From Streptomyces regalis (GTDB lineage: Bacteria > Actinomycetota > Actinomycetes > Streptomycetales > Streptomycetaceae): a DNA stretch of 64,000 bases. The stretch's first letter is position 1. Each line of letters opens with the position of its first letter. The position numbers and the translations under genes were made by a program. A model generated the notes under the pieces. That model was not told the origin of the DNA, searched no databases, and saw only the letters and a list, made by a program, of their open reading frames with translations. The DNA lies in assembly GCF_001509475.1 (NCBI RefSeq), contig NZ_LLZG01000265.1, forward strand, positions 1 to 64,000, in the 5' to 3' direction. This document shows positions 44,476-52,710 of the stretch, in pieces.

Positions 44476-45247
44476 CAACTCCAGCCCCACGACGAACGCG
44501 TCGAGGCTTGGTCGCCCGCACGATCGCGGAGTGCATGCCGTCGGCGACGGGGTGCGTGGGTGTGATCTCGACGTCGGTGAATCCCGCTGCTTCGAGACCC
44601 TCGCGGTACTCGGTGAAGGAGAGGGCGCCCGCGATACAGCCGGCGTAGTCACCCCGCTCCCCGCGCTGGGCCGCAGTCAGTGAGTCGTCCGCGACCACGT
44701 CAAAGACGCCGATGCGGCCGCCGGGCTTGAGGACACGGAAGGTCTCGGCGAAGACGGCGGGCTTGTCGGTGGACAGGTTGATCACACAGTTCGAGATCAC
44801 GACGTCGATGGTGTTCGCGGGGAGCGGGATCGCCTCGATGGTGCCTTTGAGGAACTCGACGTTGGTCGCCTTGGCCTTCCGGGCGTTGGCCAGGGCGAGT
44901 TCGAGCATCTCGTCGGTCATGTCGAGGCCGTAGGCCTTGCCGGTGGGGCCGACGCGGCGGGCGGAGAGCAGGACGTCGATGCCGCCGCCGGAGCCGAGGT
45001 CGAGGACGCGCTCGCCGTCGTGGAGGTCGGCCACGGCGGTGGGGTTGCCGCAACCGAGAGAGGCGGCGAGGGCCTCGGCGGGCAGGGCGTCGCGCTCGTC
45101 GGCCGCGTACAGGGTGGAGCCGAAGTTCTCGTCCACCTCGACTGGTTCCGGCCCGCAACAGGCGGTGCCACCCGCGGTGACCTGCACGGCTGCGGCGGCG
45201 TAGCGACGGCGGACCGTTTCGCGGAGGTCGGTGGTCTGATCGGACAT
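44450..45247 (-). CDS. arsM: Arsenite S-adenosylmethionine methyltransferase
   Basis: This 265-residue class I methyltransferase has the ArsM cysteines: CC in [25 protein letters not shown] and YAGCIAGA, which bind As(III). The SAM motif is [13 protein letters not shown] near residue 82. It methylates arsenite to volatile or less thiol-reactive forms. A basic C-terminal tail ([10 protein letters not shown]) overlaps the convergent GH32 gene. No arsR, arsB or arsC lies nearby. A palindrome just upstream may be its operator. Confidence 0.9.
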   Translation of the reverse strand: MSDQTTDLRETVRRRYAAAAVQVTAGGTACCGPEPVEVDENFGSTLYAADERDALPAEALAASLGCGNPTAVADLHDGERVLDLGSGGGIDVLLSARRVGPTGKAYGLDMTDEMLELALANARKAKATNVEFLKGTIEAIPLPANTIDVVISNCVINLSTDKPAVFAETFRVLKPGGRIGVFDVVADDSLTAAQRGERGDYAGCIAGALSFTEYREGLEAAGFTDVEITPTHPVADGMHSAIVRATKPRRVRRGAGVVTPGGQAR

Positions 45248-45265
45248 GACTCACTCCAGGTGACG

Positions 45266-45277
45266 TTCATTGATGAA
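45266..45277. promoter_or_regulatory. Palindrome upstream of arsM
   Basis: TTCAT-TG-ATGAA is a perfect 12-bp palindrome 19 bases upstream of the arsM start, suited to a small winged-helix regulator such as ArsR-type (inferred). AGTGAG-type ribosome-binding sequence lies between it and ATG. Confidence 0.3.
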
Positions 45278-45388
45278 AGCCTCCGCCTTGTATTGGTAAA
45301 CGTCAACATAGAGGCATGTCGAAACAAGAGTGCGATCTCCACCCCTGACACCTGCATCCGCCCGGGCCGTTCCGGCGTCTACGACGAC

Positions 45389-46501
45389 ATGGACCTCGAA
45401 AAACCGCCACCGCAGCGCCAGGACCCCGAAGGGTGCTTGGTCGTCGCGATCCGTATCCCGGTGCGGATCGTCGTGCTCGTGCTGGTCGTGCCGGTGCGGA
45501 TGGCGTGGGACGCGCTCGTCGTCGGTGGGCGCTTCCTGAACGACGCGGTACTCCGGCCGCTGGGGCGGGCGTTGCTGTGGCTCGGACGGGCGGTGTTCGT
45601 CTGGCCGTTCGTGGCCTTGTGGCGATACGTCGTAGTGCCCGTCGCGAAGGGGCTCGCCTGGCTCGGGAATGTGCTCGTCGTCGTACCTGCGGTGTGGCTG
45701 TACCGATACGTGCTGACTCCAGTGGGGCACGCGTGCGCGTGGCTGGCGCGAGGGATCGGGGCCGGGTTGGCGTGGCTCTACGCGCGCGTGCTCACGCCGG
45801 TCGGGCATGCGGTGATGTGGGTCCTCAGGGGGCTCGGAACGGTACTGGCCGCGATCGGGCTCGGCGTGTTCGGCGTGGTGGCGTGGCTGGTGCGGTACCT
45901 CCTCGTCGTCCCTGCCGTGTGGGTGTACGAGTGGATCCTCGCGCCGGTGGGGCGGGCCATCGCCTGGTGTGCCCGGGGCCTGGTGTGGGTCGTGAGCACG
46001 GTCGTCACCGGGATCGGTGTCGCGCTGTACTGGACCGCGCGCGTGCTGTTCGTGCTGCCCGCAGTGGGCCTGTACCGGTGGGTGCTCACGCCCGTCGGAC
46101 GGGTGCTCGCCGTCATCGGCAGGGAGATATGGGACGCGCTCGGGCACGCGTGGCGGATCGCAGGGCGGATCTCGTTCGCCGTCGGACGGTTCCTCGCGAA
46201 CCTCTTCCGGTGGATCTTCGTGGAGCCGGTGCGCTGGGTGTACCGGACGGTGCTCACGCCGGTCGGGCACGTCGTCCGGGACGCCGTGCTGCGGCCCGTC
46301 GCCGAGGCCGCCCGCAGTGTGGGGCGCGCCACCCGGCAGGCGCTCACCGCCACCCGAGAGTCCGTACGGCAGGCGCGGGCCGACTTCCGGCGGATGCTGT
46401 TCGGGGAGCCGAAGCAGCGGGAGGCGGTGGCCCGGCGGGAACCTCCGGGCCGTGAGACACGTACTCTTGGTAGCAGTACGACCGCTCTCACGAAGGACTG
46501 A
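45389..46501 (+). CDS. Repeat-rich membrane protein with (Y/W)xxVLTPVG motif
   Basis: The 370-residue hydrophobic, Trp-rich protein is built from about seven units of roughly 40 residues. Each has a hydrophobic segment followed by a motif: LNDAVLRPLG, WRYVVVPVA, YRYVLTPVG, YARVLTPVG, YEWILAPVG, YRWVLTPVG and YRTVLTPVG. An Arg-rich C-terminal part (ARSVGRATRQALTATRESVR) follows. I recognise no enzyme. ATG 45389 is the first good start; the frame is open further upstream with non-coding character. It ends 48 bases before the TIGR03936 gene's GTG codon and is probably co-transcribed with it. Confidence 0.75.
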   Translation: MDLEKPPPQRQDPEGCLVVAIRIPVRIVVLVLVVPVRMAWDALVVGGRFLNDAVLRPLGRALLWLGRAVFVWPFVALWRYVVVPVAKGLAWLGNVLVVVPAVWLYRYVLTPVGHACAWLARGIGAGLAWLYARVLTPVGHAVMWVLRGLGTVLAAIGLGVFGVVAWLVRYLLVVPAVWVYEWILAPVGRAIAWCARGLVWVVSTVVTGIGVALYWTARVLFVLPAVGLYRWVLTPVGRVLAVIGREIWDALGHAWRIAGRISFAVGRFLANLFRWIFVEPVRWVYRTVLTPVGHVVRDAVLRPVAEAARSVGRATRQALTATRESVRQARADFRRMLFGEPKQREAVARREPPGRETRTLGSSTTALTKD

Positions 46502-46507
46502 ACGACA

Positions 46508-47332
46508 CTGGGCAAGCGACAGCCCGAAGGCCCGCCGCCCGCACCCGCGGTGCAGCGCATCCGACTGCGCTACACCAAGCGCGGCCGCCTCCGGTTCACC
46601 AGCCACCGTGACTTCCAGCGCGCCTTCGAGCGTGCGCTGCGCCGTGCCGAGGTGCCGATGGCGTACTCGGCAGGGTTCACGCCGCATCCGAAGGTGTCGT
46701 ACGCCAATGCCGCACCCACCGGCACGGGCAGTGAGGCGGAATATCTGGAGATCGCGCTCACCGAGGCGCGCGATCCGGAGCAGCTGAGAGTGCTCCTCGA
46801 CGAGTCGCTGCCCGCCGGGCTCGACGTCACCGAGGCGGTCGAGGCCCGGATCTCCGGGCTCGCCGACCGGCTCACGGCGTCCGTCTGGGAGCTGCGGCTC
46901 GACGGCGTGGACCCGGCCGACGCCGAGCGCGCGGTCGCGGCCTTCAACGCCGCCGGGACCGTCGAGGTCCAGCGCATGACCAAGAACGGCGTGCGCACCT
47001 TCGACGCCCGCCCGGCGGTCGTCCACTTGGAAAGCACCGACGGAACAGAAACACACAGTTCGGCAGCTGATAGGCCGACCGACCAGCCCTGTGCGATACT
47101 GCGGCTGGTTGTTCGGCACGTGACGCCTGCCGTACGACCCGACGACGTCCTGTCCGGTCTCCGCGCCGTGGCCGACCTGGCGCCGCCGGTCCCCGCAGCG
47201 GTGACCAGGCTGGCGCAGGGGCTGTTCGATGAAGAGACCGGCACGGTGACCGACCCGCTCGCGCCCGACCGCGAGGCAGCGACGGCCCCAACCGAGGCCG
47301 AGACCGCTGCCGCCGCGACGGCGCCGGCGTAA
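46508..47332 (+). CDS. TIGR03936/DUF2344 radical-SAM-associated protein
   Basis: The protein is about 274 residues from CTG 46508 or 260 from GTG 46550. GTG 46550 has no ribosome-binding site, whereas GAAGGA (46492-46497) lies ten bases before the in-frame CTG, which would add GKRQPEGPPPAPA. The sequence opens RIRLRYTKRGRLRFTSHRDF, with AYSAGFTPHPKVSYA and GTGSEAEYLEI, matching the DUF2344 family. The family is normally adjacent or fused to TIGR03960 radical SAM proteins; the partner here is 19.6 kb upstream. Role unknown, possibly RNA- or tRNA-related given the rne/rplU neighbourhood. Confidence 0.85.
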   Translation: MGKRQPEGPPPAPAVQRIRLRYTKRGRLRFTSHRDFQRAFERALRRAEVPMAYSAGFTPHPKVSYANAAPTGTGSEAEYLEIALTEARDPEQLRVLLDESLPAGLDVTEAVEARISGLADRLTASVWELRLDGVDPADAERAVAAFNAAGTVEVQRMTKNGVRTFDARPAVVHLESTDGTETHSSAADRPTDQPCAILRLVVRHVTPAVRPDDVLSGLRAVADLAPPVPAAVTRLAQGLFDEETGTVTDPLAPDREAATAPTEAETAAAATAPA

Positions 47333-47594
47333 GGAAGGTTCCGCGTAGGGACGGACGTCGAAGCGCCGCCCTCGTACTCGGGAGCCACCTGGGTCGGGCA
47401 GCGCACCGACCAGAAGACTTTCGCCAGGCCGTACGCATTCGGTGTACGGAACCGGTGAGACAGGACACAGAGAGCTCCCGTGCGGCGCCCGCGCCCCGGA
47501 CGGCGGCAGTCGCGCATCGCGCGAGCCGCGGACGTCACCGGCATATCGCCGGACCAGGTGCGGCGCCCGGGAGCCTGACGGGAGAAACGCCCGC
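47333..47594 (+). promoter_or_regulatory. Leader/promoter region of rne
   Basis: These 262 bases hold no convincing gene. They are G/C-rich with short inverted repeats (for example GGCATATCGCC, 47550s) and GGGAGCCTGACGGGAGAAACG just before the ATG. RNase E genes often have autoregulatory leaders, but I see no known motif. Confidence 0.35.
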
Positions 47595-50500
47595 ATGCTC
47601 GAACCGACCGAACCCACCGAGGGTTCCGAACTGACCACCCCCAGCGACACCCTGCCGCCGCGCCGTAGGCGTCGCGCCGCGTCGCGCCCGGCGGGGCCGC
47701 CTTCGGCTGCCGCCGAGGCACAGCCCGCAGAGGCGGTCGAGCCGGCCATACCGGTCGCCGAGACCGCCGATGTCGCGGCACTGGGTGACGAGGCCGAGAA
47801 GGCAGAGGAGAGCATCGAGGCCGAGGCCGAGGTGACTCCCGAGGCTGCAGCAGCCGAAGAGACCGAAGTGTCTGAAGAGATCGAAGAGACGGTGCAGGCC
47901 GCGCCCGCCGGTCGTACGCGTCGGCGCGCGGTGCGTCGTGCGTCCGCGCCCGCCGGGGCGCCCGCCGCTGTCGAAGCGGCCGAGACCGTCGTGCCGGTGG
48001 CTGCCGCGGCGTCCGTCGCCGAGGAGAGCCCGGCCGTCGCCGAAGCGCCTGCGGCTGAGAGCGCCGAGGTGACCGAGGAGGCCGCGCCTGCCGCGCGTAC
48101 GCGTCGGCGCGCCGTGCGCCGTGTGTCGGCGCCTGCCGGTGCTCCGGAGAAGGCGGAGGACGCCGAGACGGTTGCCGAGACCGTGGTCTCCGCCGCCGAG
48201 AGCCCTGCCGCCGCCGAGGTGCCTGCCGGTGCTGAAGCGCCTGCGGCTGAGACCGCCGAGGTGAGCGAGGAGACAGCGCCGCGTCGTACGCGTCGGCGTG
48301 CCACGCGTCGGGTTTCCGCGCCTGCCGGTGCCCCGGCCGCTGAGGCTGCGGTGAGCGCCGACGTCTCCGCCGAGGCGGAGGAGCCTGTCGAGGCTGCTGC
48401 GCCTGTTGCGGCTGCCGACTCCGACGAGGCGGCCGAGGCTGCCGCCCCGCGTCGGGCCCGGCGTCGCGCCACGCGGCGTGGGTCCGCGCCCGCCGAGGCG
48501 TCCGAGGCCGTAGTTGCCGAGGCTCCGGCCGAGACGCCGGTGACGGCGGAGACTCCCGTGACCCCCGGTATCGAGGCGGAGACCGCCGCGGTCACCGGTG
48601 TCGGAGCGCCCGCCGAGGCACCCGAGGCCGAGGCCGACGAGGAAGTCACCCCCCGCCGTCGTCGTCGTGCCGTCCGGCGGGCCGCCGCCGGGTTCGCCGC
48701 GCCCGCTCAGGCCCCCGCCGCCGAGGCACCCGAGGCCCCGCGCCCGGCGCGGCCCGCCGTAGCCGTGTTCCAGGCGCCCGTGTTCACCGAGCCGCAGTTC
48801 CAGACGCCCCAGCGGGCCGCCGCCGAGGCCGCCGCCGAGGCGGAGACCGAGGACGTCGAGGAGTTCCCGGAGGAGCAGGCGCCCGCGTCTCGGCGTCGTC
48901 GCCGCCGCCGGGGCGGCGCGTTCGGCGAGGAGGTCGAGGCCCAGGGCGTCGAGGCCGCTGCCGAGGACGAGACCGAGGAAACCGAAGAGGCCGCCGAGGA
49001 CGTCGTCGAGAGCGAAGAAGCCGAAGAGGCTGAAGAGTTCGAGGAGACCGGGTCACGTCGGCGTCGTCGGCGTGGTGGCCGGCGTCGTCGTCGTGGTGAG
49101 GCCGCGGAGGCCGAGGGCGGTGACGGCGAGGAGCTCGCCGCAGCGCAGGCCGCGCAGGACGCCGAGGACACCGCCGAGCAGGAGGAAGAGGACGCCGAGG
49201 ACGAGGGCGCCGAAGAGGGCGCCGGTTCCAGCGCCAGCAGCAGGCGTCGCCGTCGCCGTCGTCGTCGCGCCGGTGACTCCGGTGTCGACGCCGAGCCCGG
49301 CGAGGGCGACCCCGAGCGCACCGTCGTCAAGGTCCGCGAGCCCCGTCCCCTGCGGGAAAAGGGTGCCGAGCCGTCCGACGAGGTGCAGTCCATCAAGGGC
49401 TCCACGCGTCTGGAGGCCAAGAAGCAGCGCCGCCGGGAAGGCCGTGAGCAGGGCCGCCGTCGCGTTCCGATCATCACCGAGGCCGAGTTCCTCGCCCGCC
49501 GCGAGGCCGTCGAGCGCGTGATGGTCGTCCGCCAGCACGGCGACCGCACGCAGATCGGCGTCCTCGAGGACAACGTGCTCGTCGAGCACTACGTCAACAA
49601 GGAGCAGTCGACCTCGTACGTCGGCAACGTCTACCTGGGCAAGGTCCAGAACGTGCTGCCGTCGATGGAGGCCGCCTTCATCGACATCGGCAAGGGCCGC
49701 AACGCGGTGCTCTACGCCGGTGAGGTCAACTTCGAGGCGCTCGGCATGGCCAACGGGCCGCGCCGCATCGAGTCCGCCCTCAAGTCCGGCCAGTCCGTCC
49801 TCGTCCAGGTCACCAAGGACCCGATCGGACACAAGGGCGCGCGTCTGACCAGCCAGGTCTCCCTCCCGGGCCGCTACCTCGTGTACGTCCCCGAAGGCTC
49901 CATGACCGGCATCAGCCGCAAGCTGCCCGACACCGAGCGGGCCCGGCTGAAGACCATCCTCAAGAAGATCGTCCCCGAGGACGCGGGCGTCATCGTGCGC
50001 ACCGCCGCCGAGGGCGCGAGCGAGGACGAGCTGCGCCGCGACGTCGAGCGGCTGCAGGCGCAGTGGGAGGAAATCCAGAAGAAGGCCAAGAACGGCAACG
50101 CGCCGACGCTGCTGTACGGCGAGCCGGACATGACCGTCCGGGTCGTCCGGGACATCTTCAACGAGGACTTCTCCAAGGTCGTCGTCAGCGGTGACGAGGG
50201 GTGGGAAACCATCCACGGATACGTCTCGCACGTCGCGCCCGACCTGGCCGACCGGCTCCAGAAGTGGACCTCCGAAGTCGACGTCTTCGCCACGTACCGG
50301 ATCGACGAGCAGCTCGCCAAGGCGCTGGACCGCAAGGTCTGGCTGCCCAGCGGCGGTTCGCTGGTGATCGACCGGACCGAGGCGATGGTCGTCGTCGACG
50401 TCAACACCGGAAAGTTCACCGGTCAGGGCGGCAACCTCGAGGAGACCGTCACCAGGAACAACCTGGAGGCGGCCGAGGAGATCGTCCGCCAGCTGCGGCT

Positions 50501-51746
50501 GCGCGACCTCGGCGGCATCATCGTCATCGACTTCATCGACATGGTCCTCGAGTCCAACCGGGACCTGGTGCTGCGGCGCCTGCTCGAGTGCCTGGGCCGG
50601 GACCGTACGAAGCACCAGGTGGCGGAAGTGACCTCGCTGGGCCTGGTCCAGATGACCCGCAAGCGGGTCGGCCAGGGCCTGCTGGAGTCCTTCTCGGAGA
50701 CCTGCGTCCACTGCAACGGGCGCGGTGTCATCGTGCACATGGAGCAGCCGACGGCCGTCGGTGGCGGCGGCAAGCGCAAGAAGCGCGCGCGTGCCGGTGC
50801 CGGTCCCGAGCACGTCCACGAGGCGGCCGTCGCCCTCGAGCCGGTCGAGACGGCCGAGGAGGAGGCGGAGACCGAGATCGAGGTCGCTGCCGAGATCGCC
50901 GAGCCCGCGGCGCTGCCCGAGCCGGCCTTCGCGCCGGACGAGGAGCTGTACAGCAGCATCGCCGAGGCGGAGGCCGCGGCCGGGCGTGGCGGTCGTTCGC
51001 GGCGCCGTGGCGGTCGGCGCGTGTCTGCTCCGGCGGGTACGCCCCGGAAGCCCGAGGCGGTTCCCACGGCTCAGGACGTGACCGTCGCCGAGGAGGTGGC
51101 GCGTCCGGTGCAGCCGGAGCCTGCCGCCGAGGCGAAGGCCGAGCCCGTGGCCGTGGAGGACGTGGTCGTCGAGGCCCCGGCCGCGGAGGCCCCGGCCACC
51201 GCACCGGTCGCCGAGGAGGCCGCGCCCAAGGGACGTACGCGTCGTCGTGCGACCCGCAAGGTGTCCGCGCCCGCCGGGTCGCCCGCGGGGGCCGAGGCCG
51301 CCGTGGTCACGGTCAGCGAGGCCGCGTCCCCGGCGCCCGAGCCGGAGGCCGAGGCCCCGGCCGCTGCTCCGGCGGAGCAGGCCGAGAAGGCTCCCGCCGA
51401 GGCGGCCGCACCGACCGCTGCTCCGGCCCGTCCGCGGCGTCGTGCCGTGCGCAAGGCCACCGCGCCGACCGCGCCCGAGGAGACGGCCGTCGTGGTCGTC
51501 CCCGCGGCGGAGGCTGCGGAGGCCCCGGCCGCCGTGGAGGGCGTCGAGGAGACGGCTCCGGCCAAGAAGACGGCCCGTAAGACGGCCAAGAAGGCCACGG
51601 CGAAGAAGGCCGCCACCAAGAAGACCGCGGCCAAGAAGACGGTCGCCAAGAAGACGACGGCCAAGAAGGCGGCGAAGACCGCCAAGACGGCCGCGGCCAA
51701 GTCGACGGCGAAGAAGACCACGGTCTCGGCCGCCACCGACGAGTGA
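47595..51746 (+). CDS. rne: Ribonuclease E/G (RNase ES type)
   Basis: The 1383-residue endoribonuclease has its catalytic core in the middle (about residues 630-1050), as in Streptomyces RNase ES. An S1 domain (VYLGKVQNVLPSMEAAFIDI) is followed by the DNase-I-like site with metal-binding Asp in VVVDVNTGKFTG and IIVIDFIDM. A zinc-link CVHCNGRG follows. Both flanks are long, Ala/Glu-rich and disordered, with seven copies of an R-x-RRRA-x-R-K/R-x-SAPAG motif (four before, three after the core). The tail is Lys/Ala-rich (AKKATAKKAATKKTAAKK). It makes 5'-end-dependent cuts in mRNA and rRNA. ATG 47595 has GGGAG upstream. A terminator follows. Confidence 0.95.
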   Translation: MLEPTEPTEGSELTTPSDTLPPRRRRRAASRPAGPPSAAAEAQPAEAVEPAIPVAETADVAALGDEAEKAEESIEAEAEVTPEAAAAEETEVSEEIEETVQAAPAGRTRRRAVRRASAPAGAPAAVEAAETVVPVAAAASVAEESPAVAEAPAAESAEVTEEAAPAARTRRRAVRRVSAPAGAPEKAEDAETVAETVVSAAESPAAAEVPAGAEAPAAETAEVSEETAPRRTRRRATRRVSAPAGAPAAEAAVSADVSAEAEEPVEAAAPVAAADSDEAAEAAAPRRARRRATRRGSAPAEASEAVVAEAPAETPVTAETPVTPGIEAETAAVTGVGAPAEAPEAEADEEVTPRRRRRAVRRAAAGFAAPAQAPAAEAPEAPRPARPAVAVFQAPVFTEPQFQTPQRAAAEAAAEAETEDVEEFPEEQAPASRRRRRRRGGAFGEEVEAQGVEAAAEDETEETEEAAEDVVESEEAEEAEEFEETGSRRRRRRGGRRRRRGEAAEAEGGDGEELAAAQAAQDAEDTAEQEEEDAEDEGAEEGAGSSASSRRRRRRRRRAGDSGVDAEPGEGDPERTVVKVREPRPLREKGAEPSDEVQSIKGSTRLEAKKQRRREGREQGRRRVPIITEAEFLARREAVERVMVVRQHGDRTQIGVLEDNVLVEHYVNKEQSTSYVGNVYLGKVQNVLPSMEAAFIDIGKGRNAVLYAGEVNFEALGMANGPRRIESALKSGQSVLVQVTKDPIGHKGARLTSQVSLPGRYLVYVPEGSMTGISRKLPDTERARLKTILKKIVPEDAGVIVRTAAEGASEDELRRDVERLQAQWEEIQKKAKNGNAPTLLYGEPDMTVRVVRDIFNEDFSKVVVSGDEGWETIHGYVSHVAPDLADRLQKWTSEVDVFATYRIDEQLAKALDRKVWLPSGGSLVIDRTEAMVVVDVNTGKFTGQGGNLEETVTRNNLEAAEEIVRQLRLRDLGGIIVIDFIDMVLESNRDLVLRRLLECLGRDRTKHQVAEVTSLGLVQMTRKRVGQGLLESFSETCVHCNGRGVIVHMEQPTAVGGGGKRKKRARAGAGPEHVHEAAVALEPVETAEEEAETEIEVAAEIAEPAALPEPAFAPDEELYSSIAEAEAAAGRGGRSRRRGGRRVSAPAGTPRKPEAVPTAQDVTVAEEVARPVQPEPAAEAKAEPVAVEDVVVEAPAAEAPATAPVAEEAAPKGRTRRRATRKVSAPAGSPAGAEAAVVTVSEAASPAPEPEAEAPAAAPAEQAEKAPAEAAAPTAAPARPRRRAVRKATAPTAPEETAVVVVPAAEAAEAPAAVEGVEETAPAKKTARKTAKKATAKKAATKKTAAKKTVAKKTTAKKAAKTAKTAAAKSTAKKTTVSAATDE

Positions 51747-51777
51747 TGCACGACTGATGCACGACAAGTGATGCGCG

Positions 51778-51806
51778 GTGCGGCCGGTCCCTGTGACCGG
51801 CCGCAC
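51778..51806 (+). terminator. Terminator after rne
   Basis: A perfect 12-bp stem, GTGCGGCCGGTC (51778-51789) with GACCGGCCGCAC (51795-51806), 31 bases after the stop. Confidence 0.75.
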
Positions 51807-51856
51807 TCCGTTGGAGCCCGGCCCGGTTTGACCCCCTTGGCTGCGGCCCCGTAACC

Positions 51857-51885
51857 TTGACCGTCGGCGTGTCCGTGGATATAGG
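51857..51885 (+). promoter_or_regulatory. Promoter of rplU-rpmA
   Basis: TTGACC (51857-51862), 17-bp spacer, TATAGG (51880-51885): a near-consensus vegetative promoter. It leaves a leader of about 112 nt containing a hairpin, CCTCCGGAGC with GCTCTGGAGAGG (about 51911-51940), that might serve L21 autoregulation. Confidence 0.65.
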
Positions 51886-52003
51886 CACGCCACATCCCCG
51901 TAAACCTCTTCCTCCGGAGCGCAGGGTGCTCTGGAGAGGCCGCCCGCGTGCGTGGTGGCTGGACTTCGGGGGTGCCGTTTCCGAGCGAGAGAGTGAGATC
52001 CGC

Positions 52004-52324
52004 GTGTACGCCATCGTGCGCAGCGGTGGTCGCCAGCACAAGGTTGCTGTCGGCGACATCGTTGAGGTTGACAAGATTTCCACTGCCAAGGTTGGCGACA
52101 CGGTCGAGCTCTCGACCCTGCTCGTTGTCGACGGCGACGCTGTGACCAGTGACCCGTGGGTGCTGGCCGGCATCAAGGTCCAGGCCGAGGTTGTGGACCA
52201 CCACAAGGGTGTGAAGATCGACATCCTTCGCTACAAGAACAAGACCGGCTACCGCCGTCGTCAGGGCCACCGCCAGCAGTACACGGCGATCAAGGTCACT
52301 GAGATCCCCGCGGCTGCGAAGTAA
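52004..52324 (+). CDS. rplU: Ribosomal protein bL21
   Basis: This 106-residue large-subunit protein binds 23S r[17 protein letters not shown] at the start and [15 protein letters not shown] near the end are diagnostic. GTG 52004 gives the family's standard N-terminus; longer frames start inside the promoter. rpmA follows after 14 bases. Confidence 0.97.
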   Translation: MYAIVRSGGRQHKVAVGDIVEVDKISTAKVGDTVELSTLLVVDGDAVTSDPWVLAGIKVQAEVVDHHKGVKIDILRYKNKTGYRRRQGHRQQYTAIKVTEIPAAAK

Positions 52325-52338
52325 GGGACTGAGGAGAG

Positions 52339-52593
52339 ATGGCACACAAGAAGGGCGCATCGTCCACCCGTAACGGTCGCGACTCCAACGCTCAGCGCCT
52401 CGGCGTGAAGCGCTTCGGCGGTCAGGTCGTCAACGCGGGCGAGATCCTGGTCCGTCAGCGCGGCACCCACTTCCACCCCGGTGCGGGCGTCGGCCGTGGC
52501 GGCGACGACACGCTGTTCGCGCTGAACGCCGGTGCGGTGCAGTTCGGCACCCACCGTGGCCGCAAGGTCGTGAACATCGTTCCGGTCGCCTGA
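52339..52593 (+). CDS. rpmA: Ribosomal protein bL27
   Basis: This 84-residue large-subunit protein reaches the peptidyl-transferase centre. It has [15 protein letters not shown] at the start and [20 protein letters not shown] in the middle. The N-terminus is directly mature, with no Firmicutes-type cleavable extension. AGGAGAG precedes ATG. Confidence 0.97.
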   Translation: MAHKKGASSTRNGRDSNAQRLGVKRFGGQVVNAGEILVRQRGTHFHPGAGVGRGGDDTLFALNAGAVQFGTHRGRKVVNIVPVA

Positions 52594-52605
52594 TCGGACA
52601 CTTTC

Positions 52606-52653
52606 GCGAGGCGGACCTCACTTCCCAGGTGGGAAGGCGGGTCCGCCTTTCGC
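52606..52653 (+). terminator. Branched hairpin between rpmA and obg
   Basis: An outer stem AGGCGGACC (52609-52617) with GGTCCGCCT (52640-52648) encloses an inner hairpin CTTCCCA-GG-TGGGAAG (52621-52636). TTTCGCG follows. Probably a full or partial terminator. Confidence 0.65.
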
Positions 52654-52710
52654 GTGTTACGTAGAAGACAAAGCCGTACGAACCTTTATCTGTGCTGGAG
52701 GCACCTCACC

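Noticed and set aside
41536..44652. Leftward frame of over 1,000 codons opposite the secreted GH32 gene
   Set aside because: An antisense shadow of a high-GC gene; its composition is Gly/Val/Arg/Asp-rich without domain motifs.
47442..47594. Upstream extension of RNase E to 47442
   Set aside because: No ribosome-binding site and the residues are low quality; ATG 47595 with GGGAG upstream is better.
51857..52003. Extension of L21 to 51857
   Set aside because: It starts exactly at the -35 of a near-consensus promoter, and L21 proteins begin at MYAIV.
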